Positions 1 to 5,371 of a DNA stretch of 14,383 nucleotides are shown here, piece after piece. Below the pieces are notes generated by a model. It made no database searches. It was not told the origin of the DNA and was given only the letters and a program-made list of their open reading frames with translations. Source of the stretch: Peptococcaceae bacterium (GTDB taxonomy: Bacteria > Bacillota > Peptococcia > DRI-13 > UBA5745); the NCBI GenBank assembly GCA_031264885.1, contig JAISDM010000231.1, forward strand, positions 1 through 14,383. Direction: 5' to 3'. The number at the start of each line of letters is the position of its first letter. The first letter of the stretch is position 1. Both the position numbers and the translations under genes were made by a program.

Positions 1-19
1 AGTGACGGCGGGATGGATT

Positions 20-43
20 CCGGGTCATGCCCGAGATGACGGG
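20..43. repeat. Short imperfect palindrome (GTCAT/ATGAC)
   Basis: GTCAT (24-28) and ATGAC (36-40) form a 5-bp stem around GCCCGAG, and the flanking CCGG and GGG extend it imperfectly. The wording, GGATTCC followed by a GTCAT-ATGAC palindrome, resembles dispersed intergenic palindromes seen in many bacteria. Only one copy is in this window, so membership of a repeat family is inference. Confidence 0.3.
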
Positions 44-65
44 AAGGTTCCGGCGGTTGCTCGTA

Positions 66-95
66 TTTTCCAGAAAGGTATAGGTTTCTGGAAAA
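66..95. repeat. Perfect 11-bp inverted repeat, 8-nt loop
   Basis: TTTTCCAGAAA (66-76) is exactly complementary to TTTCTGGAAAA (85-95), around the loop GGTATAGG. No U-tract follows on either strand, so a simple intrinsic terminator is not supported. A related, degraded copy lies at 194-222, where 22 of 29 positions match 67-95. The pair may be a duplicated operator or a small dispersed element. Confidence 0.5.
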
Positions 96-141
96 CCAAA
101 TGTGTCCAATATATCCAAATATAAGGATCGGAGAAACACAA

Positions 142-168
142 GAAAACCGCAGATTTTTCAATCTGCGG
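142..168 (-). terminator. Possible minus-strand terminator hairpin
   Basis: CCGCAGATT (147-155) pairs perfectly with AATCTGCGG (160-168) around a 4-nt loop. On the minus strand the hairpin is followed by TTTTCTTG, a short and weak U-tract. No minus-strand gene upstream of it can be recognised in this window, so it could equally be a structural hairpin without a terminator role. Confidence 0.3.
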
Positions 169-193
169 CGTTGCAAAAAATCAATGAAAAAGG

Positions 194-222
194 TTTCCGG
201 AAAAGTATACCTTTTCAGAAAA
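194..222. repeat. Degenerate second copy of the 66-95 hairpin repeat
   Basis: Aligned without gaps to 67-95, this stretch matches at 22 of 29 positions, sharing TTTCC, the GTATA centre and the terminal GAAAA. Its own inverted symmetry is weaker (AAAAGGT upstream against ACCTTTT). It is best read as a diverged direct repeat of the first hairpin. Confidence 0.35.
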
Positions 223-348
223 AAGGGGCGGTGTTTTTGTGGACGTGGGGCTTTTATCATATACTTTCGTAAATATTTTGCTGTTTTATGGGATCGTGCG
301 AAAATAAAATTGAAAAATTTTGCGCGGGGATTTTCCTGGCCGCTGGGC

Positions 349-680
349 GGGCGGCAGGATGCCGCCCCTACGGTAATGTGGATGGCGTGTTTGTTCGAAG
401 GCGGGTTCCGGGCGGCAGGATGCCGCCCCTACGGTAATGTGGATGGCGCGTTTGTTCGAAGGTGGGTTCCGGGCGGCAGGATGCCGCCCCTACGGTAATG
501 CGGATGGCGGGTTTGTTCGAAGGCGGGTCCCGGGCGGCAGGATGCCGCCCCTACGGTAATGTGGATGGTGTGTTTGTTCGAAGGCGGGTCCCGGGCGGCA
601 GGATGCCGCCCCTACGGTAAAGTGGATGGCGCGTTTGTTCGAAGGCGGGTTCCGGGCGGCGGGATGCCGCCCCTACGGTG
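349..680. repeat. 61-bp tandem repeat array, six REP-like cores
   Basis: Six cores begin at 349, 410, 471, 532, 593 and 654, each exactly 61 nt apart, giving five full units plus a final core. Each core is GGGCGGCA-GGA-TGCCGCCC followed by CTAC, an 8-bp stem with a 3-nt loop. In the last copy the only stem change (A to G at 661) gives a G-T wobble. The rest of the unit reads roughly GGTAATGTGGATGGCG, TTTGTTCGAAGG and CGGGTTCC. All copies point the same way. The same core occurs as inverted pairs at 9830-9898 and 11238-11306. Confidence 0.95.
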
Positions 681-762
681 CCGCGCTGGTTGGGTTCAAG
701 ATATCACAGATTCGCGCTGATGTCAAAAAATACCGCGATTTTAAGTAAATTATTATTGGCAC

Positions 763-792
763 TTGAAATGGGTGTGTGTTTGAGGGTACAAT
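763..792 (+). promoter_or_regulatory. Sigma-A-type promoter for the trypsin-fold gene and downstream cluster
   Basis: A -35 box TTGAAA (763-768), an 18-nt spacer and a -10 box TACAAT (787-792) predict a transcription start near 799. That start would leave an approximately 85-nt leader before the TTG start at 885. It also argues against translation starting at 801, which would leave no room for a ribosome binding site. Confidence 0.6.
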
Positions 793-884
793 AGAGTCAG
801 TTGCCGGGGATCGCGGAAGACCGGCGGCGGCTATTAGGGATGATGGGCTCAACGGGTCCAAGGTGCATAGGAGGTGCGGTTGAA

Positions 885-1700
885 TTGATTAGGAAGATTT
901 TTTCGTTGTTGTTGAAATTGCTTATTTTGGTTTTGGCGTCCGCGCTTTGTTTCGTGGGGGGATTCATGCTGATTTCTCTCTGGAGCAAATCGATGGAGGG
1001 GGAAAAAGTCATTTATAAGGTGGTGGATTCCGCGGAGGCTTTGGCTGAGAACGGGATCAAGCTGTATGCCGAAAGCAATATGAAGGGCAGGGAGAGAACG
1101 CGGGAGGAGCTGAGGGCGGATCAGTCCAAGATCGTCACGGTGACGGCGGGCAACGCTTTTGCCAGCGGGGTGATCATCAGCGACTTGGGGTATGTGGTCA
1201 CTACATATACGATGGCTCAGCGGTATGAGGAGATGCTGGTCTTTCTGCCGGAGACGTGGGGATATTCGGGCTCCGGACTGAAGGCGGATCTCATCGCTTA
1301 TGATTCCGGCAGGGATTTGGCTCTGATGAAGGTCAAGAAGCAGTTCCGGTATGACCGGATGCCTGTGACCAATTCCAACGGTGTGACCAGCGGGCAGAAT
1401 GTGGCTTTCTTCGGGAGTCCCAATCTATTGTCCAGCGGGGTCTACTACGGGGAAATCGCGAGCATTGATGTGGTGGACGGTCAGACTTTGTTCTTCGTGG
1501 ACGCGAAGCTTCCGCCCGGAAGCGAGGGGGGCGCTCTGACCAATATGTACGGGGAAATGATCGGGCTTTATACGGGGATGGACGAAGCCACCGGCTTGTG
1601 CCGGGTCATTGCCGCCAATGATGTCAAGAATTTTTTGGATCATAAGCTGACTCAGGACGCGCTCAAGGATTACATGGATATGCAGGGGCAGCAGTATTGA
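885..1700 (+). CDS. Membrane-anchored trypsin-fold (HtrA-like) protein, predicted catalytically inactive
   Basis: Predicted protein of 271 residues. Residues about 6-32 form one hydrophobic segment after a short basic N-terminus, so the protein is probably anchored in the membrane with the bulk outside. The rest resembles the chymotrypsin-fold half of HtrA/DegP proteases: a VIISDLGYVVTT stretch, then YDSGRDLALMKV, then PPGSEGGAL...GEMIGL. The family's catalytic His (TNxHV) is Thr at about residue 109. Asp is kept at 144 (DLAL). The catalytic Ser (GNSGG) is Glu at 214 (GSEGG). With His and Ser lost, peptidase activity is unlikely, and a binding or sensing role is inferred. No PDZ domain follows. 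I chose TTG at 885 because AGGAGG (869-874) lies 10 nt upstream and the promoter start is near 799. In-frame ATGs at 840 and 843 lack a good ribosome binding site. It is the first gene of the co-oriented cluster, 29 nt before the next. Confidence 0.75.
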   Translation: MIRKIFSLLLKLLILVLASALCFVGGFMLISLWSKSMEGEKVIYKVVDSAEALAENGIKLYAESNMKGRERTREELRADQSKIVTVTAGNAFASGVIISDLGYVVTTYTMAQRYEEMLVFLPETWGYSGSGLKADLIAYDSGRDLALMKVKKQFRYDRMPVTNSNGVTSGQNVAFFGSPNLLSSGVYYGEIASIDVVDGQTLFFVDAKLPPGSEGGALTNMYGEMIGLYTGMDEATGLCRVIAANDVKNFLDHKLTQDALKDYMDMQGQQY

Positions 1701-1729
1701 CGGATCCTGATGAAGTCCTAAAAGGGGCG

Positions 1730-3334
1730 ATGTTGTTGAAGATACAATTTTGCGGCGCCGCGCGGACGGTGACGGGTTCCTGCTTTCGGATTGAGACCGC
1801 AAAAACCCGTTTCTTGGTGGACTGCGGCATGTTTCAGGGCGGAAAAGCTTTGAAGGAGTACAATTACGGCGATTTTGCCTTTGATCCCAAGGGTTTGGAC
1901 TTTGTGCTCCTGACCCACGCTCACGTGGATCATTGCGGGCTTTTGCCCAAACTGTACAAGAACGGGTTTGACAAGGCCGTACACATGACTTTGCCTACGC
2001 TTCAGCTGTGCGGGGTGGTGCTGCCGGACAGCGGGCATATACAGGAAATAGAGGTTCAGCGCAAAAACCGGAAGCTGGCCAGAACGGGCGCGGAGCTGAT
2101 TTCTCCGATTTATACCGCTCAGGACGCCTACCGGTGTTTGTCTTTCTTTGAGGGGCACGGTTATCAGGAGATCATACGGCTTGCGGAGGATGTGAAAATC
2201 CGCTTCCAGGACGCGGGGCATATTCTGGGTTCCGCCATGATCGAGGTTTGGATCGGGGAAGACGGGCGGGAAACCAAGCTGGTTTTTTCGGGAGACATCG
2301 GGAATGTGGATCAGGCGATCGTGCGGGATCCCACGTACCTGCGCGAGGCGGATTTTGTGGTGATGGAATCCACTTACGGGGATAGATACCATATCCATGG
2401 GGAAGATAAAGTGGACGCGCTGGCCGGAATTGTGGACCGGACCGTGGCCAAGGGCGGGAATCTGATTGTGCCGTCTTTTGCCGTGGAGCGGACCCAGGCG
2501 CTGGTTTACACGTTGAAGCGATTGAAGGAGGAAGGCCGGATCCCCCGGGTGGAGATATACATCGACAGTCCGATGGCGGTGGAGGCTACGAAGATTTTCG
2601 CGCGGAATCCTGATTATTATGACGATGAGGCCGCGCGGATGTTCCACGCGGAGGGGAACCGGGATATTTTCGCGGATCCGGATATTCATTATGTGGTGAC
2701 GGCGGAAGAGTCCATGGCGCTGAACGCCATCCGGAGCGGGGCGGTTATTTTGTCCGCCAGCGGTATGGCGGACGCGGGGCGGATTAAGCATCACCTGAAG
2801 CATCATCTGTGGCGGCCGGAATCCACGGTTTTGTTCGTGGGATATCAGGCGGAAGGCACTCTGGGCCGGCGGATATTGGACGGGGAGAAGCAGGTGCGGA
2901 TCCACGGGGAGAATGTGGCGGTCAAGGCCGAGGTGGCTTTGATCGACGATTTCTCTTCTCACGCGGATCAGAAGGGCCTGATGGAATGGGCGCGCCGCCT
3001 GGATGTGAAGAAGCCCAGGAGGGTTTTTCTGGTTCATGGCGAACAGGAAGCGGCGGAGGCTCTCTCCAGGCTAATCCGGGAGGAATTGGGGCTGGCTGTG
3101 GAGATACCGGATCAGGGGACGGTCTATGATTTATCCGGATTTGAGCCTGTTCTGGCCGGCGCCCAAAGCGGCGCGCCGGAGCGGCGGCTTCTGGCGGCGG
3201 AACTGGGGGAGGCTTTCGATCAGATCAAGGGGCGGATCACGGATATATCCAGGGATCCCAGGCATGATAAGAAGGTATTGCAGAGGCTTTTGGCCCGGGT
3301 GTATGAGCTAGAGGCGGAATTGAGGAAATACTGA
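1730..3334 (+). CDS. Beta-CASP metallo-beta-lactamase-fold RNase (YSH1/CPSF-like)
   Basis: Protein of about 534 residues, probably a cytoplasmic zinc-dependent ribonuclease of the beta-CASP group with an RNA-specificity domain. It opens with KIQFCGAARTVTGS, typical of the family. Metal motifs are intact: HAHVDH at 63-68, His164 in GHILGS, Asp189 in FSGDIG. Beta-CASP motifs follow: ESTYGDR near 213, FAVERTQ near 250, SASGM near 342, GRIKHHL near 351, SSHAD with His411, and VHGE with His436. The last 60 or so residues are a charged helical tail beyond the core. ATG at 1730 is used. TTG at 1736 is an alternative that would start the protein MKIQF as in many homologues, with AAAGGGG (1721-1727) 8 nt upstream. 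The stop overlaps the next start by one base, indicating translational coupling. The natural RNA substrate cannot be told from sequence. Confidence 0.9.
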   Translation: MLLKIQFCGAARTVTGSCFRIETAKTRFLVDCGMFQGGKALKEYNYGDFAFDPKGLDFVLLTHAHVDHCGLLPKLYKNGFDKAVHMTLPTLQLCGVVLPDSGHIQEIEVQRKNRKLARTGAELISPIYTAQDAYRCLSFFEGHGYQEIIRLAEDVKIRFQDAGHILGSAMIEVWIGEDGRETKLVFSGDIGNVDQAIVRDPTYLREADFVVMESTYGDRYHIHGEDKVDALAGIVDRTVAKGGNLIVPSFAVERTQALVYTLKRLKEEGRIPRVEIYIDSPMAVEATKIFARNPDYYDDEAARMFHAEGNRDIFADPDIHYVVTAEESMALNAIRSGAVILSASGMADAGRIKHHLKHHLWRPESTVLFVGYQAEGTLGRRILDGEKQVRIHGENVAVKAEVALIDDFSSHADQKGLMEWARRLDVKKPRRVFLVHGEQEAAEALSRLIREELGLAVEIPDQGTVYDLSGFEPVLAGAQSGAPERRLLAAELGEAFDQIKGRITDISRDPRHDKKVLQRLLARVYELEAELRKY

Positions 3335-3648
3335 TGGCGCCCGCTTCGGGGGGATGGTGCGTGTATATGCTCCGATGCCGGGACGGGAGTTTGTACACGG
3401 GCATTACCACGGATTTGAAGCGAAGGACGCGGGAGCATGAGATGGGCAGGGGCGCCAAGTATACCCGCGGGCGCGGCCCGTTCGAGCTCTGCGGCTTTAA
3501 GGACGGATTGACCCGGGAGGAAGCGCTGCGGTTGGAGTGGAGGATCAAAAGCCTGCCTGCCGCGAAGAAGAAGCATGTGGGTTTGATAGACGACGGTTGG
3601 GAGGAAATGGATGAAAATCCAGAGTATAGACGGCGCCCTATGGCGTAA
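3334..3648 (+). CDS. GIY-YIG domain protein of the UPF0213/YhbQ type
   Basis: 104-residue single-domain protein. The GIY-YIG core is clear: VYM at 10-12 and YTG at 21-23, then the basic stretch DLKRRTREH with the expected catalytic Arg at 30 or 31. RLEWRIK has Glu68 in the place of the metal-binding Glu. Small stand-alone GIY-YIG proteins such as E. coli YhbQ have been linked to DNA cleavage, but their cellular role is not settled. Length fits the family (about 80-105 residues). The ATG overlaps the TGA of the RNase gene by one base, with GAGGAA a few bases upstream. Its 3' end overlaps the next gene by 38 nt in another frame, so the ribosome binding site of that gene lies inside this one. 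This arrangement suggests one transcript. Confidence 0.88.
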   Translation: MAPASGGWCVYMLRCRDGSLYTGITTDLKRRTREHEMGRGAKYTRGRGPFELCGFKDGLTREEALRLEWRIKSLPAAKKKHVGLIDDGWEEMDENPEYRRRPMA

Positions 3649-5251
3649 AATGGTGCTTTCGGCCGGCCGGTATTTGGGAACCAAAAAGGACGCGGTGGAC
3701 GCTTTGAATGTGTTCCCCGTTCCGGACGGGGATACGGGAACCAATATGTGGCTGACCCTTTCGTCGGCGGCGCGGATCCTCGAACCCAAGCGTTTAGACT
3801 CTCTGAGCCAACTGACGCGGGACGCCGCTCAAGGCGCTTTGCTGGGCGCCAGGGGCAATTCAGGCGTCATACTGTCTCAGTTCTTTACCGGGGTCCGTCA
3901 GGCGTGCGAGGCGGCGGAGCAGATGGACGCGGCCGTATTTTGCGCGGCGATGAGGCTGGGAGCGGAGATGGCCTTCCGGGCTGTGATGAATCCGGTTCAA
4001 GGCACCATTTTGACGGTGATGGAAGAGGGCGCGCGCGGCGCCGGATTGCTGGCCGAAGCGGGCGAAACGGATGTGGAGGCTTTGCTGAAAGGGGCCCGGG
4101 ACGGCGCCCGGTCGGCTTTGAAGCGGACGCCGGAGATGCTGCCGATCTTGAAGCAGGCCGGGGTGGTGGACGCCGGAGGGCAGGGCTTTGTATATATTCT
4201 GGAGGGATTTTTGGCGGGACTGAGGAATCGGGAGGAACCGGAAGACGGTGTGACGGAGGCGCCGGTCGAAACGCCGGCGGAGGATCCGGCGCCGGCTCCG
4301 GGCAAAATCATGAAGACGGACATTCTCTATGGGTACTGTACGGAGATGATTCTGCGAAAAAAAACGCGGGATTTGGATTTGGAGAGCATCAAGGCTTTTT
4401 TGTCGGATAAGGGGGATTCTCTGTTGGTGGTGGGCGCCGCCGATGCCTGCAAAATTCACATGCACACCAATGTGCCCGGTGAGGTGCTGTCTTACGGATT
4501 GAATCAGTGCGGGGGAACCCTTCATGACATTAAGATCGACAATTTGGAGGAGCAGGCCGAGACGGCGGGCTTGTTCGCCTTCGCCGAACCCAAGGCGGCG
4601 GTGGCGGCTGTGGCTGTGGCCGCGGGCAAGGGGCTGGAGGAGATTTTTAAAAGCCTGGGCGCGGATTATGTCATCGCGGGCGGCCAGACCATGAATCCCA
4701 GCATCCAGGATTTTCTGGAGGTGATGGAGCTGCTGGCGGCGAAAGAATACATTCTTCTGCCCAACAACTCCAATATTGTGATGGCGGCGGAGCAGGCGGC
4801 CAAAGCGCGGAAAGAGGGGGTATACGTGGTTCCTTCCGTGACTGTCCCCCAGGGAATCAGCGCGCTGATGGCTTTCAATCCGGAGCTTTCCGCAGAGGAG
4901 AATTTTGACAAAATGCGGGAAGCCGTCAAAAGCGTCACCACTTTGGAGGTGACTTACGCGGTGAGGGACGCGGATTTTGAGGATTACCACATTCATGAGG
5001 GCGAATTCCTGGGCTTCGTCGAGCGAAAACTCGTTTATGTGGGAAACAGCGCGGAGGATACGGCGCGGGCTTTGCTGGCCCGGGTCATAGCTCCCGGCTA
5101 TGAGATTGTCACGCTGTATTACGGGCAGGATGTGCTGGAGTTTGAGGCGCGGAATCTGGCGGAGGCGTTGTCCGCCCAATTTCCCGGGATGGATGTGGAA
5201 TTCCATCAAGGGGGGCAGCCGGTGTATTATTATCTGATTTCAGTGGAGTAA
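3611..5251 (+). CDS. fakA: FakA/YloV-like fatty acid kinase ATP-binding subunit (DAK2 domain)
   Basis: 546 residues, matching the roughly 550 of YloV/FakA. The N-terminal DAK2 (DhaL-like) domain, residues about 5-205, carries DGDTGTNM (39-46), whose Asp residues hold Mg-ATP, and GARGNSGV (79-86). A Pro/Glu-rich linker (about 208-232) leads to the middle domain with Cys243 and His283/His285 (IHMHTN). These match the zinc ligands described for Staphylococcus aureus FakA. The C-terminal domain contains AGGQTMNPS and LLPNNSN. FakA phosphorylates fatty acids presented by DegV-family FakB proteins for phospholipid synthesis; no fakB is in this window. The usual neighbours in Bacillus (asp23-type yloU, recG) are absent here. 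ATG at 3611 has GGGAGG (3599-3604) 6 nt upstream. The gene symbol is by family similarity and the natural substrate is inferred. Confidence 0.88.
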   Translation: MKIQSIDGALWRKMVLSAGRYLGTKKDAVDALNVFPVPDGDTGTNMWLTLSSAARILEPKRLDSLSQLTRDAAQGALLGARGNSGVILSQFFTGVRQACEAAEQMDAAVFCAAMRLGAEMAFRAVMNPVQGTILTVMEEGARGAGLLAEAGETDVEALLKGARDGARSALKRTPEMLPILKQAGVVDAGGQGFVYILEGFLAGLRNREEPEDGVTEAPVETPAEDPAPAPGKIMKTDILYGYCTEMILRKKTRDLDLESIKAFLSDKGDSLLVVGAADACKIHMHTNVPGEVLSYGLNQCGGTLHDIKIDNLEEQAETAGLFAFAEPKAAVAAVAVAAGKGLEEIFKSLGADYVIAGGQTMNPSIQDFLEVMELLAAKEYILLPNNSNIVMAAEQAAKARKEGVYVVPSVTVPQGISALMAFNPELSAEENFDKMREAVKSVTTLEVTYAVRDADFEDYHIHEGEFLGFVERKLVYVGNSAEDTARALLARVIAPGYEIVTLYYGQDVLEFEARNLAEALSAQFPGMDVEFHQGGQPVYYYLISVE

Positions 5252-5255
5252 GGAT

Positions 5256-5344
5256 TAGTTCAATAATAAGTTGTGCAGTCTGACGGCAAAAGGGCAAGTG
5301 AAAAATCGCAGGTTATTGTTTAACGAGTCCTTACTGTTGAACTA
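5256..5344. promoter_or_regulatory. Leader with one inverted and two direct 12-nt repeats
   Basis: In the 120-bp gap before the FliK-like gene, TAGTTCAATAATAAG (5256-5270) can pair with CTTACTGTTGAACTA (5330-5344) at 14 of 15 positions, counting one G-U. The same left arm (5258-5269) can instead pair with TTATTGTTTAAC (5313-5324) at 11 of 12 positions, counting one G-U. The two right-hand motifs are direct repeats of each other (10 of 12), 18 nt apart. This could be an operator or mutually exclusive RNA hairpins. No known riboswitch is recognised. Confidence 0.4.
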
Positions 5345-5371
5345 GTCTTAACGGGCAAAGAGGGGGCGGCT

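Larger units (their letters stand above)
1..762. other. Gene-free left region with hairpins and a tandem repeat array
   Basis: No convincing protein gene is seen here. The left 330 bases are AT-rich and contain several inverted repeats (listed separately). Bases 349-680 are a GC-rich 61-bp tandem array. The ATG-initiated open frame from 100 to 498 runs directly into the array. It has a lysine/arginine-rich composition typical of spurious translation and no visible ribosome binding site, so I do not call it a gene. The region ends at the promoter that probably drives the first gene. Confidence 0.7.

Noticed and set aside
100..498. Open frame of 132 codons starting ATG at the left
   Set aside because: It runs into the 61-bp repeat array, has no ribosome binding site or recognisable domain, and its second half is just translated repeat.
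349..680. Possible CRISPR array
   Set aside because: Repeat period is constant at 61 nt but the would-be spacers are nearly identical to each other, so this is a plain tandem repeat; no cas gene is present.
1718..3037. 439-codon minus-strand frame opposite the beta-CASP RNase
   Set aside because: The plus strand encodes a full-length protein with all catalytic motifs; the antisense product shows no family features.
5252..5371. Cyclic-di-GMP riboswitch ahead of the FliK-like gene
   Set aside because: None of the conserved bases of class I or II cyclic-di-GMP aptamers could be found; only the repeat pairing described was seen.
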